Assembly: GCF_018760785.1 (NCBI RefSeq)
Contig: NZ_JAHHZO010000005.1
Span: forward strand, 186,001 to 250,000
Length of the DNA: 64,000 nucleotides
Origin: Rhizobium sp. CSW-27
Lineage (GTDB): Bacteria > Pseudomonadota > Alphaproteobacteria > Rhizobiales > Rhizobiaceae
Direction of reading: 5' to 3'
The notes below the pieces were generated by a model. That model was not told where the DNA came from. It worked only from the letters and a program-made list of their open reading frames with translations, and did not search any database. Shown here in pieces: positions 46,810 to 55,298 of the stretch (position 1 is the first letter of the stretch; every line of letters starts with the position of its first letter). Position numbers and translations under genes: made by a program.

Positions 46810-48042
46810 ATGGCCACCGAAATTCGCGTCCCCACCCTCGGCGAATCCGTCAGCGAGGCAACCGTCGGCACCTGGTTCAAGAAGGTTGGCGACACGGTCA
46901 AGGCTGACGAGCCGATCGTCGAGCTGGAAACCGACAAGGTCACCGTGGAAGTGCCGGCGCCTGCAGCCGGCGTCCTGACGGAAATCATTGCCCAGGCGGG
47001 CGAAACCGTCGGCCTCGGCGCACTGCTCGGCCAGATCGCCGAAGGCGCTGCCGGTTCCGCTGGCGCCTCCGCTCCTGCCGCAGCGCCTGCACCGGCTGCC
47101 CCTGCCGCTCCGGCTCCGGCCGCAGCACCGGCACCGGCTGCCGCCTCGGCCATGCCGGCCGCTCCGGCTGCCGCCAAGCTCGCTGCCGACAACAACATCA
47201 ACACCGCGGATGTCGATGGTTCCGGCAAGCGTGGTCAGGTGCTGAAGGGTGACGTTCTCGCCGCCATCGCCAAGGGCCCGGTTGCCGCTGCTGCTCCGGC
47301 CGTTCCGGCCGCCCCGCGTGCGCCGTCCACCACGGAAGATGCCGTTCGTGAAGAGCGCGTGAAGATGACGCGCCTGCGCCAGACGATCGCCAAGCGCCTG
47401 AAGGACGCCCAGAACACGGCTGCCATGCTGACCACCTACAACGAGGTGGACATGAAGGCGGTCATGGACCTGCGCAACAAGTACAAGGACGTGTTCGAGA
47501 AGAAGCACGGCGTGAAGCTCGGCTTCATGGGATTCTTCACCAAGGCCGTCACGCATGCGCTCAAGGAACTGCCGGCCGTCAACGCCGAAATCGACGGCAC
47601 CGACATCATCTACAAGAACTATTGTCACGTCGGCATGGCCGTCGGCACCGACAAGGGTCTCGTCGTTCCGGTCATCCGCGATGCCGACCAGCTGTCGATC
47701 GCCGGCGTCGAAAAGGAACTCGGCCGCCTTGCCAAGGCAGCCCGTGACGGCTCGCTCGGCATGGCCGACATGCAGGGCGGCACCTTCACCATCACCAATG
47801 GCGGCGTCTACGGTTCGCTGATGTCCTCGCCGATCCTGAACGCACCGCAGTCCGGCATCCTCGGCATGCACAAGATCCAGGACCGTCCGGTCGTCGTCGG
47901 CGGCCAGATCGTCATCCGTCCGATGATGTATCTCGCGCTCTCCTACGATCACCGCATCGTTGACGGCAAGGAAGCGGTCACCTTCCTGGTGCGCGTCAAG
48001 GAAAGCCTGGAAGATCCGGAACGTCTGGTTCTCGATCTCTAA
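46810..48042 (+). CDS. sucB: dihydrolipoamide succinyltransferase (2-oxoglutarate dehydrogenase E2)
   Basis: Core acyltransferase of the complex, 410 residues. One lipoyl domain with the lipoylated Lys43 in [11 protein letters not shown], an Ala/Pro-rich flexible linker (about 82-120), a peripheral E3-binding domain (about 122-155), and a catalytic domain with [13 protein letters not shown] near the C-terminus. The single lipoyl domain distinguishes it from pyruvate dehydrogenase E2. Codon repetition in the linker produces long open frames on other strands, which are not genes. Confidence 0.97.
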   Translation: MATEIRVPTLGESVSEATVGTWFKKVGDTVKADEPIVELETDKVTVEVPAPAAGVLTEIIAQAGETVGLGALLGQIAEGAAGSAGASAPAAAPAPAAPAAPAPAAAPAPAAASAMPAAPAAAKLAADNNINTADVDGSGKRGQVLKGDVLAAIAKGPVAAAAPAVPAAPRAPSTTEDAVREERVKMTRLRQTIAKRLKDAQNTAAMLTTYNEVDMKAVMDLRNKYKDVFEKKHGVKLGFMGFFTKAVTHALKELPAVNAEIDGTDIIYKNYCHVGMAVGTDKGLVVPVIRDADQLSIAGVEKELGRLAKAARDGSLGMADMQGGTFTITNGGVYGSLMSSPILNAPQSGILGMHKIQDRPVVVGGQIVIRPMMYLALSYDHRIVDGKEAVTFLVRVKESLEDPERLVLDL

Positions 48043-48063
48043 TCAAGACAAAAGGAGGACGGG

Positions 48064-48477
48064 ATGGACCAGGTTGCTGCACTTGCCACGCCCTATGTCG
48101 CGCTGCTGGTCATTTCCGTGGTGCTTCTCGTCCTCCACATCATGCTGCAGGGCTTTCTCGCCACGCGCGAGCTGGGCTCCCAGTGGAATGCCGGGCCGCG
48201 TGACGAAGGCCGGAAGCCGAAATCGCCGCTCGCGGGGCGCGCGGAGCGGGCCTCGGCAAATTACCGGGAAACCTATCCGGCCGTGGTCGGCCTGCTTCTG
48301 GCGCTTGCCTTCTATGGCGATCCGGCCGGCTGGGGCCTGATCGGCGGCTGGCTGTGGCTCACCTGCCGCGTCGTCTATCTGCCGCTTTATCTGGCTGGCA
48401 TTCCCTATCTTCGTTCGCTGGTCTGGCTGGGTTCGCTTGTCGGCATCGGTCTCATGATAATCGGGCTGTTCGTGTGA
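48064..48477 (+). CDS. MAPEG family membrane protein
   Basis: A 137-residue four-helix membrane protein of the MAPEG superfamily (eicosanoid and glutathione metabolism in eukaryotes; unknown in most bacteria). Conserved positions include GPRDEG, the R.ERASANYRETYPAVV block (about 60-75) and CRVVYLPLYLAGIPYLRSLVW. AAGGAGG precedes the ATG. It overlaps the next start by 1 bp (TGATG) and lies 21 bp after sucB. Confidence 0.87.
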   Translation: MDQVAALATPYVALLVISVVLLVLHIMLQGFLATRELGSQWNAGPRDEGRKPKSPLAGRAERASANYRETYPAVVGLLLALAFYGDPAGWGLIGGWLWLTCRVVYLPLYLAGIPYLRSLVWLGSLVGIGLMIIGLFV

Positions 48478-49112
48478 TGCATCCCTATCTGGTCGAACTT
48501 GCCTCGCTGATGGCGATCTTCTCCTTCGCGATCGTTTCGCCGGGCGCCGATCTTGCCATGGTCATGCGCCAGTCGCTGGTGCATGGGCGTCGCCAGGCAA
48601 TCATCACCAGCTTCGGCATCGGCACCTCGCTGATGTTCCATGTCACCTACACCATCCTCGGTCTCGGGCTGATCATCTCCCAGTCGATCACCCTCTTCAA
48701 TATCGTCAAATGGTGCGGCGTCGCCTATCTCCTCTATATCGGCATCAAGGCGCTGCGCGCCGGCAAGGCGGATCTCTCCGTCCAGGTTGATGGTGCCGAT
48801 CCGTCCCGCCAGTCCGGCCTGCGCGCCTATGGCCTCGGCTTTGCCGCCAATGCGCTGAACCCGAAGCCTGTCTTCTTCTTCCTGTCGATCTTCTCCACCG
48901 CCGTCAGCGCCCATACGCCGATGCTGGTGAAATTCGGCTACGGCCTTGTCATGGCGAGTTGCCTGATCGCCTGGTTCGTCGGCGTCAGCATCTTCATGAC
49001 GACGCCGCGCATGCGCGCCGCTTTCTCGCGTGCCAGCCAGTGGATCGATCGGGCGAGCGGCCTTGTGTTCATTGCGCTCGGCCTGAAGCTTGCCGTTCAG
49101 AAGGCGTCGTAA
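48477..49112 (+). CDS. LysE family translocator
   Basis: A 211-residue inner-membrane exporter with the LysE/RhtB pattern: helix 1 leading to SPGADLAMVMRQSL (about 21-34, replacing the more common TPGP), FHVTYTILGLGLI, WCGVAYLLYIGIKALRAG, and NPKPVFFF (about 122-129). Substrate unknown. It overlaps the MAPEG gene by one base and is followed by the SDR gene after 10 bp. Confidence 0.87.
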   Translation: MHPYLVELASLMAIFSFAIVSPGADLAMVMRQSLVHGRRQAIITSFGIGTSLMFHVTYTILGLGLIISQSITLFNIVKWCGVAYLLYIGIKALRAGKADLSVQVDGADPSRQSGLRAYGLGFAANALNPKPVFFFLSIFSTAVSAHTPMLVKFGYGLVMASCLIAWFVGVSIFMTTPRMRAAFSRASQWIDRASGLVFIALGLKLAVQKAS

Positions 49113-49122
49113 GGGAGGAACC

Positions 49123-49881
49123 ATGCCGATGGATCAAAAGCCCGTTCTGCTCGTCACCGGTGCCAGCCGCGGCATTGGCGCAGCCGTTGCCGTGAAGGCC
49201 GCCGCCGCCGGCTGGGCCGTGATCGTGAACTACCTGTCCAATGCTGGAGCCGCCGGGGCGGTCGCAACGCAGATCGCGCAGGCTGGCGGCACGGCGCGCA
49301 TCGTCCAGGGGGATACCGGCACGGAAGAGGGCATTGCCGCCATCTTCGACGCCGTTGACCGGGAGTTCGGTCGTCTCGACGGTCTGGTCAACAACGCCGG
49401 CGTCGTCGACCAGACGGCCCGTGTCGACGAGATGTCGCGCGAACGCCTCGATCGTATGTTCGCCATCAACGTGATCGGCAAGATCCGCTGCGCCTCCGAG
49501 GCGGTCAGGCGCATGTCCACCCGCCATGGCGGCAAGGGTGGCGTCATCGTCAACATCTCGTCCATGGCGGCTGTCCTCGGCAGCGGCGGGCAATATGTGG
49601 ATTATGCGGCGGCCAAAGGTGCGGTCGATACCTTCACCATCGGGCTGTCGCGCGAAGTCGCGGCGGAAGGTATCCGCGTCAATGCGATCCGGCCCGGCAT
49701 CATCGATACCGATATCCATGCCTCCGGCGGCCTGCCGGATCGCGCACGGGATCTGGCACCGTCGGTGCCCATGCAACGCGCCGGCTCGGCGGATGAAGTG
49801 GCGGAGGCGGTGCTGTTCCTCCTGTCGCCACAGGCATCCTACGTGACGGGTGCCATCATGAATGTCAGCGGCGGCAGATAG
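49123..49881 (+). CDS. SDR family oxidoreductase (FabG-like)
   Basis: A 252-residue short-chain dehydrogenase. [13 protein letters not shown] (about 12-24), [10 protein letters not shown], the catalytic Ser in [11 protein letters not shown], Tyr/Lys in [14 protein letters not shown] and the late VRPGII-type segment are present; the C-terminus ends in NVSGGR. GGAGG lies 4 nt before ATG 49123 and 10 nt before ATG 49129. Reaction unknown; it lies in the suc-lpdA run. Confidence 0.88.
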   Translation: MPMDQKPVLLVTGASRGIGAAVAVKAAAAGWAVIVNYLSNAGAAGAVATQIAQAGGTARIVQGDTGTEEGIAAIFDAVDREFGRLDGLVNNAGVVDQTARVDEMSRERLDRMFAINVIGKIRCASEAVRRMSTRHGGKGGVIVNISSMAAVLGSGGQYVDYAAAKGAVDTFTIGLSREVAAEGIRVNAIRPGIIDTDIHASGGLPDRARDLAPSVPMQRAGSADEVAEAVLFLLSPQASYVTGAIMNVSGGR

Positions 49882-49906
49882 ACCGCCCAGAACGAAGGAC
49901 TTATCC

Positions 49907-51313
49907 ATGGCTTATGATCTTGTTGTAATCGGAACCGGCCCCGGCGGTTATGTCTGCGCCATCAAGGCGGCTCAGCTCGGCATGAAAGTGGCCGTGGTCG
50001 AAAAGCGCGCCACCTTCGGCGGCACCTGCCTGAATGTCGGCTGCATTCCCTCTAAAGCCCTGCTGCATGCCTCGGAAGTCTTCGCGCATGCCAAGCACGG
50101 CATGGAGGAACTCGGTGTCGAAGTCTCCGGCACCACGCTCAACCTCGACAAGATGATGGGCCACAAGGATGCGACGGTGAAGTCCAACGTCGATGGCGTG
50201 GCCTTCCTGTTCAAGAAGAACAAGATCGACAGCTTCATCGGCACCGGCAAGATCGTTTCCGCCGGCAAGGTCTCCGTCACGGCGGAAGACGGCACCGTCC
50301 AGGAGATCGAAACGAAGAACATCGTGATCGCCACCGGCTCGGACGTCGCCGGCATTCCGGGCGTTCCGGTCGAGATCGACGAGAAGGTCATCGTCTCCTC
50401 TACCGGCGGCATCGCGCTCGACAAGGTGCCGGGCCATATGGTCGTGGTCGGCGGCGGGGTGATCGGCCTCGAACTCGGTTCGGTCTGGATGCGCCTCGGC
50501 GCCAAGGTCACCGTCGTCGAATATCTCGACACCATTCTCGGCGGCATGGATGGCGAAGTCTCCAAGCAGTTCCAGCGCATCCTCGGCAAGCAGGGCATGG
50601 TCTTCAACCTCGGTGCCAAGGTTACCGGCGTTCAGAAGTCCGAAACCGGCGCCAAGGTCACCTTCGAGCCGGTCAAGGGTGGTGAAGCCCAGACGATCGA
50701 CGCCGATGTCGTGCTGGTTGCCACCGGCCGCAAGCCTTACACCGCAGGCCTTGGTCTGGAAGAAGTCGGCGTCTTGCTCGACAATCGCGGCCGGGTGGAA
50801 ATCGATGGCCATTATGCCACCAACGTGCCGGGCATCTATGCCATCGGCGACGTGGTGAAGGGCCCGATGCTCGCCCACAAGGCGGAAGACGAAGGTGTCG
50901 CGCTCGCCGAAATCCTGGCCGGCCAGCACGGCCATGTGAACTATGATGTCATTCCGGGCGTCGTCTACACCCAGCCGGAAGTCGCCTCCGTCGGCAAGAC
51001 CGAGGAAGAGCTGAAGGCTGCAGGCGTCGCCTACAAGGCCGGCAAGTTCCCCTTCACCGCCAATGGCCGCGCCCGCGCCATGCAGGCGACCGACGGTTTC
51101 GTCAAGGTTCTGGCCGACAAGGAGACCGATCGTGTTCTCGGCGTCCACATCATCGGCTTCGGCGCCGGCGAAATGATCCACGAAGCGGCCGTCCTGATGG
51201 AATTCGGCGGTTCTTCCGAAGATCTCGGCCGTACCTGCCATGCGCATCCGACCATGTCGGAGGCCGTGAAGGAAGCGGCGCTGGCCACCTTCTTCAAGCC
51301 GATCCATATGTGA
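49907..51313 (+). CDS. lpdA: dihydrolipoyl dehydrogenase (E3)
   Basis: Flavoprotein that reoxidises lipoamide in 2-oxoacid dehydrogenase complexes, 468 residues. FAD motif [14 protein letters not shown] (9-22), redox disulfide [13 protein letters not shown] (Cys41, Cys46), NAD motif [14 protein letters not shown] and the catalytic histidine in [14 protein letters not shown] near the C-terminus are all intact. Being downstream of sucAB, it most likely serves the 2-oxoglutarate complex, though E3 is often shared. A terminator follows. Confidence 0.96.
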   Translation: MAYDLVVIGTGPGGYVCAIKAAQLGMKVAVVEKRATFGGTCLNVGCIPSKALLHASEVFAHAKHGMEELGVEVSGTTLNLDKMMGHKDATVKSNVDGVAFLFKKNKIDSFIGTGKIVSAGKVSVTAEDGTVQEIETKNIVIATGSDVAGIPGVPVEIDEKVIVSSTGGIALDKVPGHMVVVGGGVIGLELGSVWMRLGAKVTVVEYLDTILGGMDGEVSKQFQRILGKQGMVFNLGAKVTGVQKSETGAKVTFEPVKGGEAQTIDADVVLVATGRKPYTAGLGLEEVGVLLDNRGRVEIDGHYATNVPGIYAIGDVVKGPMLAHKAEDEGVALAEILAGQHGHVNYDVIPGVVYTQPEVASVGKTEEELKAAGVAYKAGKFPFTANGRARAMQATDGFVKVLADKETDRVLGVHIIGFGAGEMIHEAAVLMEFGGSSEDLGRTCHAHPTMSEAVKEAALATFFKPIHM

Positions 51314-51368
51314 TTGCCGCCGCAGCCTGACCTTTGTCAGGTTCAGGATGACAAATCGTTCAGATTTT

Positions 51369-51402
51369 ACGGCCCCGCTTGCGTGTCAGGCGGGGCCGTT
51401 TC
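51369..51402 (+). terminator. intrinsic terminator after lpdA
   Basis: Arms ACGGCCCCGC (51369-51378) and GCGGGGCCGT (51390-51399), 11-base loop, followed by TTT. It ends the suc-lpdA run 56 bp after the stop. Confidence 0.8.
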
Positions 51403-51444
51403 ATCCTTGAAAAGGCCGCCTGTGGCCTCACAAGGACAATGCCG

Positions 51445-51951
51445 ATGTCTCCGCTCTCCTTCTCCATTCCCCAGCGCGCCGTGCACTGGCTCATGGCGCT
51501 CTTCATTCTCTTCAACCTGCTGTTTGCCGAAAGCATGGAACACGTGGCCGATGCGCTTGAAGATGGCGTTCCACCGGCTGCGGATGATCTCTTCGGCGCC
51601 AATCTGCACGCCTATGTCGGGATATCGATCCTCGCGCTCGCTATTCTGCGGCTCTGTCTGCGCTTCCTGCAGGGCGTGCCGGAGGCGCCCGCCGTGGAGC
51701 CGCCGGCGCTTAAGATCGCGGCCAAGATCACGCACGGCCTGCTTTATCTTCTGTTCTTCGCGATGCCGCTCTCAGGCATTGCCGCCTATTATGGCGGGGT
51801 CGAAGTGGCGGGCTTCGTGCATGGCGGGCCGATGAAGCTTCTGATGTGGATTCTTCTTGTCGTGCACATCTCCGGCGCGCTGGTCCACCAGTTCTACTGG
51901 AAGACGGAGGTGCTGGCCCGCATGACGCACGGCGTCAGGAAGCAGGTGTGA
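51445..51951 (+). CDS. cytochrome b561 family protein
   Basis: Di-heme membrane cytochrome of 168 residues with four helices. Heme-ligand histidines sit in QRAVHWLMALF (about 13), NLHAYVGISIL (about 53) and the C-terminal KITHGLLYLLFF and LLVVHISGALVHQFYW segments. It may pass electrons between quinol and a periplasmic acceptor; partners are not encoded nearby. ATG 51445 has AGGA 8 nt upstream; ATG 51439 is just before. Its 3' end overlaps that of the opposite-strand gene by 17 bp. Confidence 0.87.
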   Translation: MSPLSFSIPQRAVHWLMALFILFNLLFAESMEHVADALEDGVPPAADDLFGANLHAYVGISILALAILRLCLRFLQGVPEAPAVEPPALKIAAKITHGLLYLLFFAMPLSGIAAYYGGVEVAGFVHGGPMKLLMWILLVVHISGALVHQFYWKTEVLARMTHGVRKQV

Positions 51952-53014
51952 GCGTATAGCCGGCCTTGCGCAACAGGCTTACCAGACCCTCGTCGCCGAC
52001 GAGGTGCATCGCCCCGACCGCGATGAAGGCGCCGCCGTCCTTCAGGATGGGCAGGGCACGCTCCGCCATGCGGTGATTGCGCTCGGTGACGATCCGCTGT
52101 TCGAAGGCCGCATAGCCTTCCCCATCGGCGCCATCGGGCGAGACCGACTTCAGCAGCGGCATGATCATGCCGATATCGCCGGCAAGATAGAGGTCGATGG
52201 TGGTGGCGGTGATGTCGCCCATCTGGTCGTCCCGATCGAGGCCCTCCATCAGCGATTTCATGTGCAGCTGCGTCGGCACGGCGGCCATGGATTCGAGCTG
52301 TTCCTCAAGCGTTTCCAGCCCCTTCACCGGCTTTCCGGCGCGCACCGCATCCTCGGCGATCTTCTGGTCGAGGAAGGCCTCGCCCCGGGCCTTGCGGGTC
52401 ATTTCGCAGGTGGAGAGGGCAAAGAAGCTGTAGAGCATCCAGGGCTGCATGCGCGAGACGGCGGCAAGCGGAATGCCGCGCTTCTTCAGGCTCGCCTCCA
52501 GCAGCCGCGTCTCGTCGGCGGTGAGGTAGCTCTGCAGCGTCCTGCCATCCGTCATCATGGTCAGCTGCGGTTTGGTCATGAGCTTGGACATGGCCTTCTG
52601 CGGGTCGAGGATCTCGTCCGATTCCACCACGATCACCTTTGCCGCCGCCTTGGCCTGCATGGCAGCCTGCGGCATGGCGAGCACGCGCGGATCGGTCAGG
52701 TGCATGGTGCCGAGCAGAAAGGAGGGGGCAAGGCCCGGCTTCTCGATCTTCCAGAAGATCGACCTGCCGTTGGCGACGCGATCGGCCTCGCCCCTGATCC
52801 GTGCATAGGCGGCCGGGTCCGTTGCCTGCATCTGCGCTGCAAGGTTGGTGCCGCCGCAGCTGTCTTCCGCTGCCGCGACCGGCTGCAGCCATCCGAGCAC
52901 CAGCAGGAATGAGAGGAGCGCCAGTACATGCAGGGTCGCAAGCATCCGCAGGAGAAGGTCGCCGGGCCGGCACGACATCGGGAAGGAACGGAAGGCGAAG
53001 CGGGTCATCGGCAT
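51935..53014 (-). CDS. TraB/GumN family protein
   Basis: A 359-residue exported protein with an N-terminal membrane anchor or signal segment (about 20-45), then the TraB/GumN (PrgY) domain. Two family motifs are visible: FLLGTMHLTDPRV (about 94-106) and GAMHLVGDEGLVSLLRKAG near the C-terminus, giving the paired GxxH residues thought to form a metalloprotease-like site. Function in rhizobia is unknown. Starts at 53014 and 53008 both have GGAG upstream. It overlaps the cytochrome gene tail to tail. Confidence 0.85.
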   Translation of the reverse strand: MPMTRFAFRSFPMSCRPGDLLLRMLATLHVLALLSFLLVLGWLQPVAAAEDSCGGTNLAAQMQATDPAAYARIRGEADRVANGRSIFWKIEKPGLAPSFLLGTMHLTDPRVLAMPQAAMQAKAAAKVIVVESDEILDPQKAMSKLMTKPQLTMMTDGRTLQSYLTADETRLLEASLKKRGIPLAAVSRMQPWMLYSFFALSTCEMTRKARGEAFLDQKIAEDAVRAGKPVKGLETLEEQLESMAAVPTQLHMKSLMEGLDRDDQMGDITATTIDLYLAGDIGMIMPLLKSVSPDGADGEGYAAFEQRIVTERNHRMAERALPILKDGGAFIAVGAMHLVGDEGLVSLLRKAGYTLTPAS

Positions 53015-53252
53015 CGGGCTCCAGGGGCAGCGGGCACGCCAAAACAGGTATCCGGTGTCGGGCACCCGTGATGTCGAGCCGGTGATCGGGCGAGGGCGCC
53101 CGAACGGCTTTGCGAGGGAAGGCAGGGGTCTGCCGGTCCCCCGCCATCGGTTTCATGCCTAGCGCCACAGCCTGCATGAAGTCTTAAGAAATATGGTTAA
53201 TCGCTGCGGTTCGGCGGCATTATGGCGCAAGGCCTTCGCCGCCCCGCCGTTT

Positions 53253-54215
53253 TCAGGCACGCGGATGCGCCCGGTCATAGACCTCCAGCAGCCGGGCCTG
53301 ATCGACGCCGGTATAGACCTGCGTGGTGGAGAGGCTGGCATGGCCGAGCAGTTCCTGGATCGTGCGCAGATCGCCGCCGCCGGCCAGAAGATGGGTGGCG
53401 AAGGAGTGGCGCAGCGCATGCGGCGTGGCGCTGTCCGGCAGGCCGAGCGCGCCGCGCAGCTTCTGCATCTCGCGCTGGATCACGGCGGGGTTCAGCTTGC
53501 CGCCGCGCGCGCCGCGAAACAGCGGCTCTTCCGGAGCAAGATGGTAGGGGCAGAGGGCACGGTAGGTTTCGACTGCCTGCGGCACCACGGCCAGCAGCGG
53601 CACCAGCCGCGTCTTGCCGCCCTTGCCTGTCACCCGGAGCGTGGTGGCATCGGCGGAAAGGTCGCCGGCCCTCAGGTCGAGCGCCTCGGAAATGCGAAGC
53701 CCGCAGCCATAGAGCAGCGTCAGCACGGCGGCATCGCGTGCGGCAATCCAGGGCTCTTCATGCAGTTGCGCCTGCTGCGTCACCACTTGCAGCGCCTGTG
53801 CGTCGCTCAAGGGCTTTGGCAGGGATTTCGGCTGCTTCGGCGCGCGGATGGCCCCGGCAGCTGCGGCATTCACCAGACCCTTGCGTTCGAGATGGCGCAG
53901 GAAGGAGCGCAGGCCGGCCAGATGCCGACCGAGCGAGCGGGCGCCGGCGCCATCGCGTCGGCGCTGGGCGAGAAAAGCGCGCAGATCCGCCGTGCGCAGC
54001 GTGTGGATATCGGCGAGCGTGGCGGGGCCTCCCAGGTGGCCGGTGAGGAATGTCAGGAACTGCCGCGTGTCGCGTTCATAGGCTTCCAGCGTGTTGGCCG
54101 CCAGCCGCCGCTCGCCCTTGAGGCTTTCCAGCCACTGGCGACGCTTTTCCATCAGCTCGGGGGAGGCGGGAATCAGAATTTCGCTCACGGCATGCCCGTT
54201 GATTTTGCCTGTCAT
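53253..54215 (-). CDS. xerC: site-specific tyrosine recombinase XerC
   Basis: Works with XerD at dif to resolve chromosome dimers. The 320-residue protein has the SAM-like N-terminal domain (about 1-105) and a complete catalytic set: Arg in GLRISEAL, Lys in GKGGKTR, HALRHSFATH, and HASLSTTQVYT with the nucleophilic Tyr near the C-terminus. ATG 54215 gives MTGKINGHAVSEIL; a GTG at 54188 would start at SEILIP. It is a core housekeeping recombinase here, not part of a mobile element. Confidence 0.92.
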   Translation of the reverse strand: MTGKINGHAVSEILIPASPELMEKRRQWLESLKGERRLAANTLEAYERDTRQFLTFLTGHLGGPATLADIHTLRTADLRAFLAQRRRDGAGARSLGRHLAGLRSFLRHLERKGLVNAAAAGAIRAPKQPKSLPKPLSDAQALQVVTQQAQLHEEPWIAARDAAVLTLLYGCGLRISEALDLRAGDLSADATTLRVTGKGGKTRLVPLLAVVPQAVETYRALCPYHLAPEEPLFRGARGGKLNPAVIQREMQKLRGALGLPDSATPHALRHSFATHLLAGGGDLRTIQELLGHASLSTTQVYTGVDQARLLEVYDRAHPRA

Positions 54216-54331
54216 GGCTCCACATTGTGGGGAGCGCGTTACCAAATCGCTAACCGTGCCTGATGCGGTGTTTGTCATAGTTCGATCACAGACGGCTGCG
54301 ATAAGGTCAGGATGCGCAGGCGGGAGTTTCC

Positions 54332-55255
54332 ATGCAACGGCGTGAGTTGACGTCTTCCATCGGTCAGTTTGCCGAGGCCATTGCCCTCGTTTCCCAAGGT
54401 ACACCCGGCCACATCGTCGATACGCTGATTGCCGAACGCGGCACGCGCATCGTCCGGCACCCGCTCTGGCCGGTGATGCGGCCCTTTCTCTATTCCCTGC
54501 TGCGCTACAGCAGCGCCATCCGCTTCACCAACCGCATCGAGGGCCTGTCCGGCTTCGAATCCTTCTCCTATCTCAGCCAGTTGCTGAAGCTGGATGTGCG
54601 GGTGCGCAATGCCGAGCGCATTCCGCAAAGCGGCGGTTTCATCCTCGTCAGCAACCATCCGACCGGCATTGCCGATGGCGTGGCGGTGTTCGACCTGCTG
54701 AAGGATCGCCGGCCGGACATGATGTTCTTTGCCAACCGCGACGCGGTGCGTGTCAATCCGCGCTTTTCCGAAATGATCATTCCCGTCGAATGGCGCGAGG
54801 AATACAAGAGCAAGGTGAAGGCGCGCGAGACGCTGCGTCTTACCAACCATGCGGTCGAAACCGGCAAGGTAACGGTGCTGTTTCCTTCCGGCCGCATTGC
54901 CTACTGGGAAAACGGCCGACTGAACGAGCGGCCATGGAAGACCTCCGCCGTCAGTCTCGCCCGCAAGTACAATCTGCCGATCCTGCCCATGCACATGCGG
55001 GCGCGCAATTCCGGCCTGTTCTACTGGTTCGCCAAATGGTCGACGGAACTGCGCGACATGACCGTTTTCTACGAGCTTCTCAACAAGAAGGGCGACCTGT
55101 TCGACTTCTCCATAGGCCAGATGATCCCGCCCGATGCGCTGGATGGCGATCCGGCGCAGGTAACGCGCGCGCTCGAGAAGCACACGGTGTTCGATCTGGC
55201 GGCGGATCCGGAGGCACGCTTCGCCATGTCGGAAATCCGTTCGGCCGCGGCCTGA
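54332..55255 (+). CDS. PlsC-like lysophospholipid acyltransferase
   Basis: A 307-residue membrane-associated acyltransferase. The catalytic block NHPTGIADG (about 107-115), a variant of NHxxxxD, and the later FPSGRIAYWENG (about 188-199, acyl-acceptor motif) are visible, with a preceding hydrophobic region near 40-60. The substrate could be a lysophospholipid, an ornithine-lipid precursor or a hemolysin-type lipid; I cannot decide. Divergent from xerC with about 115 bp between starts. Confidence 0.82.
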   Translation: MQRRELTSSIGQFAEAIALVSQGTPGHIVDTLIAERGTRIVRHPLWPVMRPFLYSLLRYSSAIRFTNRIEGLSGFESFSYLSQLLKLDVRVRNAERIPQSGGFILVSNHPTGIADGVAVFDLLKDRRPDMMFFANRDAVRVNPRFSEMIIPVEWREEYKSKVKARETLRLTNHAVETGKVTVLFPSGRIAYWENGRLNERPWKTSAVSLARKYNLPILPMHMRARNSGLFYWFAKWSTELRDMTVFYELLNKKGDLFDFSIGQMIPPDALDGDPAQVTRALEKHTVFDLAADPEARFAMSEIRSAAA

Positions 55256-55298
55256 TTTCGGTTCCCTTTTGTTCTCTGCCGGGGCATGGTCCCGCACC

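Noticed and set aside
43714-47952. Very long open frame antisense to sucA-sucB (over 1400 codons)
   Set aside because: It mirrors the codon pattern of highly biased GC-rich sense genes; composition is implausible, it spans two real genes and their gap, and no ribosome binding site or family match is visible.
53253-54215. Tyrosine recombinase as an integrase of a mobile island
   Set aside because: Length, motifs and housekeeping neighbours (priA nearby) fit chromosomal XerC; no attachment-site repeats or cargo genes were seen.
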